This document shows positions 1 to 7,631 of a stretch of DNA of 64,000 nucleotides, in pieces. Location: NCBI RefSeq assembly GCF_900115665.1, contig NZ_FOXH01000017.1:1-64000 (forward strand). The letters are read 5' to 3'. The notes under the pieces are model-generated. The model had not been told where the DNA came from, did not search any database, and saw only the letters and a list, made by a program, of their open reading frames with translations. Each line of letters begins with the position of its first letter. The stretch's first letter is position 1. Origin of the DNA: Pseudarcicella hirudinis. Lineage in GTDB: Bacteria > Bacteroidota > Bacteroidia > Cytophagales > Spirosomataceae. The position numbers were made by a program, and so were the translations under genes.

Positions 1-1
1 T

Positions 2-622
2 ACCAATGACCTCGAAAGACAAATCACATCATTACTCAGCAGCGGGCCGGGCAGCTATTCAGGTAAGTTTGGAGAGGCTCTGGAAGCAATGAAGGCCAAA
101 GCTCAGGAGCTATTGGATAAAATAGCGAATGGCGACAAGCCAACTCCTGATGATTATAAAAGCTATAATAATATTTGTAAAGCAGTCGACAAAGGAATTG
201 ACATTTTTAAAAATGATGTCAATCAAAAAGTTACAGACCCAAGCCTTAAAAATGAGGTAACTTCTGTTCTTAATGAATTGGATGAAGTTAAAACAGCACT
301 ACTTACCCAAGTTGATTGTGAAGGCGTGGGATATAATTTTTGGAGAAAACAGCATAATGCTTTTGACACTCCGCAATATGCAAGTACAAACAATAAACTT
401 ATTCCGACTCAACCAGGTTTATACTTTCTCTTCAGTCCATGCAAACTTAATGATGCAGGTTCAAATGCCAGCAAAATAAAGGAAAGTATTGATAAAATAT
501 TGGCTATCAATAAACCTAAATCCTTATGGCCAATAATTCCGTCGGATGATTATTATCTACAGCGTTTGGCAGATTTCAAACGAAGATACCCCAATGTAAC
601 ACCCCCCAAATATTATCTTTAG
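2..622 (+). CDS. Probable effector/toxin-like protein, upstream part (5' end outside window, frameshifted)
   Basis: The reading frame is open from the first bases of the window, so the gene starts outside it. It stops early at a TAG just after a run of six C (602-607). Reading one C fewer joins it smoothly to the next frame, which is open from 600 to 1193, so the two entries are most simply one gene split by a +1 frameshift. The visible part is hydrophilic and helix-rich, with no signal peptide or membrane segment. I do not recognise a named domain. A large gene followed at once by a lipoprotein and by a decayed related copy is the usual layout of Bacteroidota polymorphic toxin or secreted effector loci, so that role is an inference from context. 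Confidence 0.5.
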   Translation, partial: TNDLERQITSLLSSGPGSYSGKFGEALEAMKAKAQELLDKIANGDKPTPDDYKSYNNICKAVDKGIDIFKNDVNQKVTDPSLKNEVTSVLNELDEVKTALLTQVDCEGVGYNFWRKQHNAFDTPQYASTNNKLIPTQPGLYFLFSPCKLNDAGSNASKIKESIDKILAINKPKSLWPIIPSDDYYLQRLADFKRRYPNVTPPKYYL

Positions 623-1193
623 TTATGGAGACAAATACTTACATCGCTTTAAGGATGGGCTTCGCTCAAATCTCTCCCCACAAGGGAAGAATTGGTTGGA
701 CGGGGCTTTGAAAAATCTTCAGGATGCCATTGAATTGAAGTTGGTGGGGAGAGTGCCGAAACAAGCGGGAGATCCTGATATAAATATTAAATTAGAAAAC
801 TCTAATTCTGAATTCCAACAGTACGTATTCAAAAGCCATGTGAAAGCTTATGTTGATGCAGGTTTGTTAAAACTGAATGTAATGGAAAAAGTGAAAATTG
901 CCCTTACACCTGACTGCAAGGATTTATTTTCAGTGTTAGGTTCAGAACAAGCCAAAGATGTTGGACTGAAGCAAGCTCAATATTATTTAAGCAATCCGGG
1001 TTTTGCTGTTGATCAGGTAAAGGAAGCCTATGATCATTGGGACGAAATCACACAAATGGCATCGGATTATTGTGTTAAACAGCAAAATGCTCCGCAACCC
1101 TCAGGCTGTGAGCCACAAACCAATTGCATACCTTGTGATGCAGCAGAAGTACTAAGTAAAATTATTACGGTAACTTTAAATATTTTCAAATAA
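600..1193 (+). pseudogene. Downstream, frame-displaced part of the same effector-like gene
   Basis: This frame is open only from 600, after a stop at 597-599. It has no ATG near its beginning; the first usable start is a TTG at 696, and the residues coded before that TTG already look like protein (SYGDKYLHRFKDGLRSNLSP). It therefore reads as the C-terminal part of the preceding gene rather than as a gene with its own start. The product would end in a short cysteine-rich tail (CEPQTNCIPC) and a hydrophobic stretch. The stop codon overlaps the ATG of the next gene by one base (TAATG), which points to translational coupling. Whether the shift is a true mutation, a switchable C-tract or a sequencing error cannot be told from one sequence. 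Confidence 0.5.
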
Positions 1194-2308
1194 TGAAAAC
1201 AATAATGATATTAATAGCTTTTGTTAGCCTTGTAGCCTGTTTTTTTATAAAAAACCAACCCAATGCCAAATGGGAAATGATTAGCCCCAAGGGCTTAAAT
1301 GACTATATTAAAGATCCCAAAGACCCCAGATACCCGGGTTATCCTGATAAAGTTGTTCCATTCTTTATTTCTGATAGTGTGGGATTTTTATGTGGAAATA
1401 CCCAAACAACTAAACATTGGGATAAAAATCCTAAATTATTGCTGGATAAAGCTATTATTTATAAAACTACGAATGGAGGATATAGTTGGGTTAAGTATGA
1501 TTTTGGAGAAAATGAAATCGCATATTCGGTGTATGGAGAAAAAGGTAAAATTATATTGATAACCTTTGACGGCAAAATGATGAATATATTTGAGTCGTAT
1601 GATATTAGTGATAAATGGATAAAAGGTGCATCTTTTGATTTAAAGAAAATAGAAAACTTGGATTGGACTAATTTTAACAATAAGAATTTTCAGTACAGTT
1701 TTTTGGGAATGGCGATTAGTTCGGATAGCAAGAATTTTTATAATACGAAGTCAATATTAGAAACTTGGGCTCAACATAAATTCCCATTCAACCCCTATGA
1801 TATCAATCCCGGAAGCATTTACTGGGGCGAGCATGAATGTTGGTTTACTTCATGGAAAGGGAAGCAGTGTTTTCTCGGCCATCTTGATTTTGAAAAAAAC
1901 ACAGGAGGACTTGAAGAACTTAATTTTAGTGGAGAAGTAGTAGCCCTTAGTCCAACAGGGAAAATTTGGATAGCTGGCAAAGAAGATAAAGATGCCGTTT
2001 TGTATGAGCGTGAAGGCAAAGGGAAGTATAATCTTGTTAAAAGAGTGAATTATGGAGGCGGAGATTTTTACTTATCTTCTGATTTTCTGAATGTAAATGC
2101 GGATGAACAAATCTGGGTTTATTCAGATGTAAAGTTTTTTCCTGAATATCATTTTATGAGTAGTCAGGATGGCGGAAAAACATGGACAGAGGAAAACATG
2201 CCTTATTCAGCTATTTTCGATAATCCTTATTTTTTGCATGATAAAAAGCAACACAAGACCTTGGTTTGGGTTAACGTAGGTGGGGGTAGATTAATGATGC
2301 GAAAGTAG
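1193..2308 (+). CDS. Lipoprotein with Asp-box (BNR) repeats; candidate immunity protein
   Basis: A 371-residue protein with a lipoprotein signal peptide: the hydrophobic start is followed by the lipobox LVAC, giving Cys16 as the lipidated residue. Two Asp-box signatures are visible, TTNGGYSW near residues 92-99 and SSQDGGKTW near 328. These belong to the sialidase/Ycf48-like beta-propeller class, but two boxes alone do not show enzyme activity. The start overlaps the stop of the upstream effector-like gene by one base, so the two are expressed together. Lipoproteins directly behind effector genes often protect the producer cell; here that is an inference. It could instead be an ordinary surface propeller lipoprotein. 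Confidence 0.7.
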   Translation: MKTIMILIAFVSLVACFFIKNQPNAKWEMISPKGLNDYIKDPKDPRYPGYPDKVVPFFISDSVGFLCGNTQTTKHWDKNPKLLLDKAIIYKTTNGGYSWVKYDFGENEIAYSVYGEKGKIILITFDGKMMNIFESYDISDKWIKGASFDLKKIENLDWTNFNNKNFQYSFLGMAISSDSKNFYNTKSILETWAQHKFPFNPYDINPGSIYWGEHECWFTSWKGKQCFLGHLDFEKNTGGLEELNFSGEVVALSPTGKIWIAGKEDKDAVLYEREGKGKYNLVKRVNYGGGDFYLSSDFLNVNADEQIWVYSDVKFFPEYHFMSSQDGGKTWTEENMPYSAIFDNPYFLHDKKQHKTLVWVNVGGGRLMMRK

Positions 2309-2542
2309 TAACTCAGTCGTTACTATATGAACTAGCTCAAGGAGAAAAACCCGGTAAAGAAGATTAATAGTATTTTTAAAGATGTCAATAAAGAACTTGA
2401 TGTCTGGAAAAAATCAATTACAGGCAACTATGGTACTGATTTAACCCCATTCCTTATATTAAAATCAAATTTAAAAGAAAGAGAGTCTCGTTTTAACTGG
2501 ACGAACTCAGGCTGGAAATTTAGTAACAAAGACGTTCAGTAA
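2290..2542 (+). pseudogene. Decayed remnant of a second effector-like cassette
   Basis: Two overlapping frames carry protein-like sequence with no usable start. The first, to the TAA at 2365-2367, ends LLYELAQGEKPGKED; the second, to the TAA at 2540-2542, continues KKINSIFKDVNKELDVWKKS. Joined by a one-base shift near 2357-2365 they resemble the beginning of the first gene in this window (LLDKIANGDKPTPDDY, then NNICKAVDKGIDIF). The best reading is a truncated, frameshifted relative of that gene left behind by recombination or decay at the end of the cassette array. Confidence 0.5.
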
Positions 2543-2616
2543 GAGTTTATAAGTTGGTAAATAACTTTTTGCTTGATTTTAAATTTGATCACCTGTTTAG
2601 CCACCCTTATAAAACA

Positions 2617-2649
2617 AAACCCCTGATAATCAAGAGATTACAGGGGTTT
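2617..2649 (-). terminator. Rho-independent terminator after tRNA-Leu
   Basis: An inverted repeat with arms AAACCCCTG and CAGGGGTTT, extended inward by TAATC/GATTA with one bulged base. On the minus strand it comes four bases after the tRNA 3' end and is followed by TTTTGTTTT. Confidence 0.8.
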
Positions 2650-2653
2650 GTTG

Positions 2654-2737
2654 TACCCAGAGCCGGAGTCGAACCGGCATGCCAATGAAGGCACAGGTGT
2701 TTGAGACCAGCGCGTCTACCAATTCCGCCATCTGGGC
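2654..2737 (-). tRNA. tRNA-Leu (anticodon CAA)
   Basis: On the minus strand 84 bases fold as a class II tRNA: acceptor GCCCAGA/TCTGGGT (with a G-T first pair), D stem GCG/CGC, anticodon loop CTCAAAC giving anticodon CAA for the UUG codon, a variable arm TGCC/GGCA with a six-base loop, and T arm GCCGG-TTCGACT-CCGGC. The discriminator is A and no CCA is encoded. The anticodon stem CTGGT/ACCTG has a T-T mismatch at its second pair. Confidence 0.95.
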
Positions 2738-2755
2738 AACTCTCAAATTCTGGTA

Positions 2756-2786
2756 CAAAATTAGGCGTTTTTTCTGAACCCTCCAA
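2756..2786 (-). promoter_or_regulatory. Bacteroidota-type promoter of tRNA-Leu
   Basis: On the minus strand TAATTTTG matches the Bacteroidota -7 box TAnnTTTG and lies 18 bases before the tRNA 5' end. A TTG, 20 bases further upstream, fits the -33 box. Confidence 0.65.
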
Positions 2787-2934
2787 CTATGCCCTGAAAA
2801 TAATTTATGCTTTCACAGCCTCTGATCAGCTAATTCTCTGACTATGAATTAATTTAAACCTGAAAAAAAATTAAAAAAATATTGTATTTCTTCACATTCA
2901 GGCAATATTTCCTTAATTATTCTTTAAAACGGGT

Positions 2935-4173
2935 CTATTCATATCTTAAGGATTCTATCGGATCCAGCTTCGAGGCTTTGTAGGCAGGATAAATTCCGGA
3001 AAAAAGCCCCACAGCGACGCAAACCAATATCCCGATCATCATCCATAACCAGGGAATAATAAAACTCGCCGTTCCCTGACTGATTCCCTGTGCAATCACA
3101 TTGCCGATAGGAATCGCCAGAATAATGCCTCCTATCCCGCCTAAAATGCAAATGACAATGGCTTCTATCAAAAACTGCTGTCTGATCCGCAAAGGAGTAG
3201 CTCCCAATGATTTTCTAATCCCGATTTCCCTCGTTCTTTCCGTCACAGAAACCATCATAATATTCATCAGGGCAATTGAAGCTCCGAGCAGGGTTATAAA
3301 ACCGATTACAAACCCTCCAAGTCTTAAACTATCCGTTATGGTTCCAAAGCTTTTCGCAATAGAATCAGATCTTTCGATGGTAAAAGAATCATTTTCTCCC
3401 AGTTTATCTTCCCTTACCACCCGCATGATACCTCTCGCCTCTCCCATTACAGCCTCCAAATCAGTGATATTTGGTACAGAAGTCGTAATATCAAATGTTA
3501 AACTACGTCCTTCTGAAATCTTACGTCCTGTTTCCAAAGGCACGAAAACAACTCTGTCATCTCCTCCTCCCATCAAACTGCCCTTTTTTTCCAGCAGACC
3601 AATTACCTTAAACTTCTGTCCTAAAATGTTTATTTCCTGGTTCAGCGGACTCTCCTTTTCGAATAACTGGCTGATTACATCTACACCCAAAATGCAAACA
3701 TTGGTTGCCAGCCTGAGGTCATTATTTGAAAATGTTCTTCCAGTTGCTACTTTATAACCTTTCATGTCCATAAAGTTCTCATCTATTCCCATAACCCTTG
3801 AATTAGGATTGGTTTTCTTTGAACCGTTTTTAATCTGTGCATTAAAGGTTACATTGGTTTTCAGTGTGATAACAGCCGAATGCCCGAAACGGGCTTTATA
3901 CATTTTCGCCTGACGATAGTCAATCGGCGGTAGTTTTTTCTCTTTCTCCCCATCTCTTCTGATTCTGAAAACATCCCGGTTTCTGATGTCAAATGAATTT
4001 GCTCCTAAACCGGCAAAACTGTTATCAACCGAACTCTGAATTCCGTCAATCGCGGTCAGAATACCAACCAGAGAAGTAATCCCGATGGCAATAATCAAGG
4101 CAGTAAGTACTGTTCTGAGTATGTTCGACTGAATGGAGCGAAGTCCTTCTTTAATGTTTTCAAGTAAATTCAT
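2935..4173 (-). CDS. ABC transporter permease, MacB/FtsX type
   Basis: 412 residues with the MacB-like permease plan. A cytoplasmic N-terminus leads to TM1 (about residues 20-42), a large periplasmic domain (about 45-280), and three C-terminal membrane segments with the FtsX-family stretch ERTREIGIRKSLGATPLRIR between TM2 and TM3. The C-terminus SKLDPIESLRYE is typical for the family. Such permeases act with an ATPase and often an HlyD-like adaptor to move peptides, lipoproteins or drugs, or to transmit force to the envelope. No ATPase or adaptor gene is adjacent, so the partner must be encoded elsewhere. The substrate cannot be predicted. Confidence 0.9.
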   Translation of the reverse strand: MNLLENIKEGLRSIQSNILRTVLTALIIAIGITSLVGILTAIDGIQSSVDNSFAGLGANSFDIRNRDVFRIRRDGEKEKKLPPIDYRQAKMYKARFGHSAVITLKTNVTFNAQIKNGSKKTNPNSRVMGIDENFMDMKGYKVATGRTFSNNDLRLATNVCILGVDVISQLFEKESPLNQEINILGQKFKVIGLLEKKGSLMGGGDDRVVFVPLETGRKISEGRSLTFDITTSVPNITDLEAVMGEARGIMRVVREDKLGENDSFTIERSDSIAKSFGTITDSLRLGGFVIGFITLLGASIALMNIMMVSVTERTREIGIRKSLGATPLRIRQQFLIEAIVICILGGIGGIILAIPIGNVIAQGISQGTASFIIPWLWMMIGILVCVAVGLFSGIYPAYKASKLDPIESLRYE

Positions 4174-4244
4174 AAGCTAATTATTCCTTTCAAATGGAGT
4201 AATGATACACCGCTGGGGCTTTTCAATTAAACAGGCTTTGGTAT

Positions 4245-4252
4245 TAATTTTG
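4245..4252 (+). promoter_or_regulatory. Candidate -7 promoter box
   Basis: TAATTTTG matches the Bacteroidota -7 consensus TAnnTTTG and lies about 50 bases upstream of the next start codon. No clear -33 box is seen at the expected distance. Confidence 0.45.
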
Positions 4253-4300
4253 CACTAATTTTATCGTACATTCGTTATGACAAAGTACTGAATTCTTATC

Positions 4301-5584
4301 ATGAAACTCAAACCAATGAAGCGTATTATCTGTCCGTTTATCATTTTTTTCCTGCTTTCTCTTAGAATTATGGCTTCCCAGATTCTGGTGCCTATGGATG
4401 AAACCCAGAAGAATCATCTGAAAGCGTATGGAATAGCCTATTGGATTCTGAAAGCTAATGATACAGAAGTAGAATGGCTTTTGAATTACAGAGGCGGAAC
4501 GTTTATGTTTCCTCAATCTCAGAAGTTTGAGAATGAGTTGATTATTCGTGGCGTCAGTTATGAGGTCATTTCAGAGGGTCAGGCTGCTCAAATCAGAACT
4601 GAAGTAAGTAGTCCTGATGTAAATATGGATGTTGTAAAACTTCAGAAACCACCGAGAGTTGCGGTCTATTCTCCCAAAACTGCTCAACCCTGGGATGATG
4701 CTGTTACACTTGCCATGAAATATGCCGAAATTCCTTATGATCTGGTATTTGATGAGGAAGTGCTTAACGGTAAACTTCCTGAATATGACTGGCTTCATCT
4801 TCATCATGAGGATTTTACCGGACAAATGGGTAAATTCTTAAGCCAGAGAGATCAGAAATGGTATCAGGATCAATTGAGAGAAGACCGGAAAAATGCGGCT
4901 AAATTCGGATATGATAAAGTTTCAAAACTCAAACTGGGTGTTGCCAAGAAAATCAGGGAATTTGTGGCCGGCGGCGGATATATGTTCGCTATGTGTACTG
5001 CAACTGATACCTATGATATTGCTCTTGCGGCAGAAGGAATTGATATTGTTGATGCAAATTATGACGGAGATGGCTACGATCCGGCAGCGGATCAAAAACT
5101 GAATTTCATGAATACTTTTGCTTTTCATAATTTCAGCCTGATTATGCATCCGCAGATCGTTGAATTTTCCAATATCGATTCAGCGCCTCATTACGAACCA
5201 AGAGCCGTTTCCGAACAAAATGATTTCTTTAATCTGTTCCAGTTTTCAGCGAAATGGGACCCGATTCCGACAATGCTGACTCAAAATCATGAAACAACCA
5301 TTCATGGTTTTATGGGACAAACTACTGCTTTCAGAAAGAACCTGTTGAAACCCGAAGTGATTATTCTGGGAGAAAACAGAGCACTGAATGAAGCAAGATA
5401 TATTCACGGAACTTTTTTGAAAGGATTCTGGACTTTTTACGGAGGACATGATCCTGAAGATTATCAGCACTTTGTAAATGAAGAGCCAACAGATCTTAAC
5501 CTTCATCCGAACTCTCCGGGTTACAGACTTATTCTGAACAATGTCCTGTTTCCGGCAGCCAAGAAAAAGAAACAAAAAACCTAG
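4301..5584 (+). CDS. Exported conserved Bacteroidota protein of the family commonly named asparagine synthetase B
   Basis: 427 residues with a signal peptide (hydrophobic segment to about residue 25, cut near MAS-Q). I recognise the family from its highly conserved stretches, such as LKAYGIAYWILK, LLNYRGG, WLHLHHEDFTGQ, HPNSPGYRLILNNVLFP and a lysine-rich end. Databases often label it asparagine synthetase B, but neither the N-terminal cysteine glutaminase nor the SGGLDS PP-loop of real AsnB is present, and an exported AsnB would make no sense. The stretch GGGYMFAMCTATD resembles the nucleophile-elbow region of class I glutamine amidotransferase-like folds, which is only a suggestion. A second ATG at 4316 is an equally good start. 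Its biochemical role is unknown. Confidence 0.85.
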   Translation: MKLKPMKRIICPFIIFFLLSLRIMASQILVPMDETQKNHLKAYGIAYWILKANDTEVEWLLNYRGGTFMFPQSQKFENELIIRGVSYEVISEGQAAQIRTEVSSPDVNMDVVKLQKPPRVAVYSPKTAQPWDDAVTLAMKYAEIPYDLVFDEEVLNGKLPEYDWLHLHHEDFTGQMGKFLSQRDQKWYQDQLREDRKNAAKFGYDKVSKLKLGVAKKIREFVAGGGYMFAMCTATDTYDIALAAEGIDIVDANYDGDGYDPAADQKLNFMNTFAFHNFSLIMHPQIVEFSNIDSAPHYEPRAVSEQNDFFNLFQFSAKWDPIPTMLTQNHETTIHGFMGQTTAFRKNLLKPEVIILGENRALNEARYIHGTFLKGFWTFYGGHDPEDYQHFVNEEPTDLNLHPNSPGYRLILNNVLFPAAKKKKQKT

Positions 5585-5606
5585 GATTTCGTCTAGAATT
5601 ATCACC

Positions 5607-5635
5607 AAAAAGACCAGCCTGAAAGCTGGTCTTTT
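5607..5635. terminator. Bidirectional terminator between convergent genes
   Basis: Hairpin with arms AAAAGACCAGC and GCTGGTCTTTT, followed by T on the plus strand and preceded by A-rich sequence, so it can serve both converging transcripts. Confidence 0.85.
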
Positions 5636-5636
5636 T

Positions 5637-6611
5637 TCATTTTATCATTTGCTCCAATTTCCATTTGGTATTGGCATAGAATTTCATAAATCCATGAGGA
5701 ACAATGTATTTCTGCCAAACAGCTTTCCTGTGTTCTGTAGAATTTGGTCTGGATAAAATCAGCGATTTTAAGGCATAAAACCGGCTTATGAAGAAGTTAT
5801 CTCCGTACTGAATACTGTTGGCAAGCATCAGATAATATCTTGCAATATTTTTAGAAAGGGTTTTGTGGAATCTATAATCCAACTCAGCATCTATTCCCTC
5901 ATACATACCAATCCGGTTAAATAAAAAATCAGCATCCTGCTTCCCGTCTGTAAAACTCATTCCTCCTCCATTTTTCCTGTAGACAGACATTACCTCATTG
6001 ATATAGCCAAACTTTCCATGTTTTCCCAATAAAATATACCTCGGAATATCTCCGCTTTTGGAATCATGAAACCATTGGGGATATTCATTCAGTAATCCAT
6101 TCCTGAACATTACTGCAGAAGTGGCCATAAACCATACTTCGTCTTCTCCAATCAGGTCTTCTAAAGTCACAACTGCTTTCTGATTCTCGTCATTCACATA
6201 ATAATCCGGATGAGAACCATCTTCAAAATGAATAAGCGCATTATGAAAACTGGCTACAAAATCAGGGTTCTTGTCAAGAAAATCTACCTGCATCTGTAAT
6301 TTTAAAGGATTCGTCCAGTAATCATCTCCGTCAAGTGCGGCGATATACTGGCCTTTACAGATCCCGAGAGCCGCCAGCGTGTTGTTTTTACCGTAACCTC
6401 CAAGGTTCTTCTTATGCAATAAAGGCTTGATTTTGTCAGGAAATCTGGCCTGATATTCTTCGATAATCCGGGGATTACTATCTGTTGAAGCGTCGTCGCC
6501 AATAATAATTTCATACTCGAAATCAGTCTGCTGATTGAGTACATTGTCTATCGTTTGACGAATAAATCTCTCGTGATTGTATGTTAGAATTATTACGCTG
6601 ACCTTTATCAT
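5637..6611 (-). CDS. Glycosyltransferase family 2
   Basis: A GT-A glycosyltransferase of 324 residues. It has the N-terminal nucleotide-binding strand VSVIILTYNHERF, IIGDDASTD, and the metal-binding DGDDYWTNPLK at about residues 94-104. The start was placed at the inner ATG (MIKVSVII) because the family begins directly with this strand; an upstream ATG would add seven residues. It is the last gene of the minus-strand polysaccharide block, separated from the preceding gene by a hairpin, so it may have its own level of expression. It is a clear paralogue of the GT2 at 46755-47603, sharing the DDASxD, DPLKLQ and VDFL motifs and the downstream layout. Donor and acceptor are unknown. Confidence 0.9.
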   Translation of the reverse strand: MIKVSVIILTYNHERFIRQTIDNVLNQQTDFEYEIIIGDDASTDSNPRIIEEYQARFPDKIKPLLHKKNLGGYGKNNTLAALGICKGQYIAALDGDDYWTNPLKLQMQVDFLDKNPDFVASFHNALIHFEDGSHPDYYVNDENQKAVVTLEDLIGEDEVWFMATSAVMFRNGLLNEYPQWFHDSKSGDIPRYILLGKHGKFGYINEVMSVYRKNGGGMSFTDGKQDADFLFNRIGMYEGIDAELDYRFHKTLSKNIARYYLMLANSIQYGDNFFISRFYALKSLILSRPNSTEHRKAVWQKYIVPHGFMKFYANTKWKLEQMIK

Positions 6612-6622
6612 TCCAAAAACAA

Positions 6623-6664
6623 AAACCTGCAAGGTTAAGGGGAAAACCCAATCCTTACAGGCTT
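6623..6664 (-). terminator. Terminator-like hairpin between the PhyH-type gene and the GT2 gene
   Basis: On the minus strand AAGCCTGTAAGG pairs with CCTTGCAGGTTT (with G-T pairs), followed by TTTTGTTTTT. It would reduce read-through into the GT2 gene. Confidence 0.5.
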
Positions 6665-6681
6665 CTTTTTATTTTTTAATT

Positions 6682-7497
6682 TTATGCAAATACCTGCTCA
6701 ATCTGTTCTTTTACAGGGAAATTCGGGGTAACCAAATCTGCCTCAGGCCGATAAATATATGGCATAGGAAAACCTCTTTCAATAAAGGTTTCTTCATTCA
6801 TATTATTATACCTCAACTGAATAGACCAGCGGATATTCTGAGTAACATTATTTCCGGATTGGTGGATGAGGAATGCTGAGAAAATCAGCAAATCTCCTAC
6901 TTCAAATTCGGTTTGGATAAAGTCTTCTTCTTTCAGATTTTCCTGAATACTTCCTGTATATCCGGAAGTATCAGCAGACATAAGCCCCCAGGTATGACTA
7001 CCCGGAATAACCTGCAACGCACCCAAAGCTTCTCCGCAGTCAATCAAAGGAAACCATAGTACAATACTGTCCAGTGATCCTTGTCCTGTTCTCCAGTCCT
7101 GATGAGCTCCCAGTTTCCAATGACTTCCGTCTTTCGACAAATATCTGCTGTTGAACTGCATCGCAGGGCGAACTGCAATAACCGGAAATTCATATCCGAG
7201 CTCTTTCAACAGATTTGTTACCTTCTCCTCTGTACCTAAACGATGCATAGAGATAAGATGCTGAACCTGTTTCCCGGTATTTACAAATGACATGAAATCC
7301 TTTTCGAAAAACTCAAACATGGCCTTTTCAAAAGTATCTTTATCATTTATATCAACTTTTTTACCCAGAACTCTTTCAATCTGAATTCCAAAAATCTGAC
7401 GGGCTTCCTGGTAAATCTGTGCGATTTCTTCTTTTGAGAAAAATCCTTTTATCAGCAGATAACCATCTTTATTATATTGTTCTTTCTGATTTGCCAT
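6682..7497 (-). CDS. Phytanoyl-CoA dioxygenase (PhyH) family Fe(II)/2-oxoglutarate oxygenase
   Basis: 271 residues with the iron-binding triad H132-x-D134 (GAHQDWR) and H212 (LIHQSGNN), plus an arginine about ten residues after the last histidine for 2-oxoglutarate (R223). The family hydroxylates small molecules, including sugars and lipids. Its place in a polysaccharide export block, next to a methyltransferase and a beta-propeller protein, suggests that it oxidises a sugar residue or sugar nucleotide, but the substrate is an inference. Active-site residues are intact and the length is usual. Confidence 0.85.
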   Translation of the reverse strand: MANQKEQYNKDGYLLIKGFFSKEEIAQIYQEARQIFGIQIERVLGKKVDINDKDTFEKAMFEFFEKDFMSFVNTGKQVQHLISMHRLGTEEKVTNLLKELGYEFPVIAVRPAMQFNSRYLSKDGSHWKLGAHQDWRTGQGSLDSIVLWFPLIDCGEALGALQVIPGSHTWGLMSADTSGYTGSIQENLKEEDFIQTEFEVGDLLIFSAFLIHQSGNNVTQNIRWSIQLRYNNMNEETFIERGFPMPYIYRPEADLVTPNFPVKEQIEQVFA

Positions 7498-7631
7498 TTC
7501 TTTTCGATTTTACAACATTTCGAGTAATTATGAATTTGTTATTTATGAAACCTATAACAAAATTCATTTTTCAGTACATCAAAACTAAGCCGTATCAATC
7601 ACTTTCAAAATGATTATTGTCATTAAAGAAA

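Noticed and set aside
3101-3757. A 218-codon plus-strand frame
   Set aside because: It is antisense to the MacB-like permease, whose domains are clear in the other strand.
4244-4516. A 90-codon minus-strand frame
   Set aside because: It overlaps the start of the exported conserved protein and its -7 box and has no protein features.
4301-5584. Asparagine synthetase B function
   Set aside because: No N-terminal catalytic cysteine and no SGGLDS motif; the protein has an export signal.
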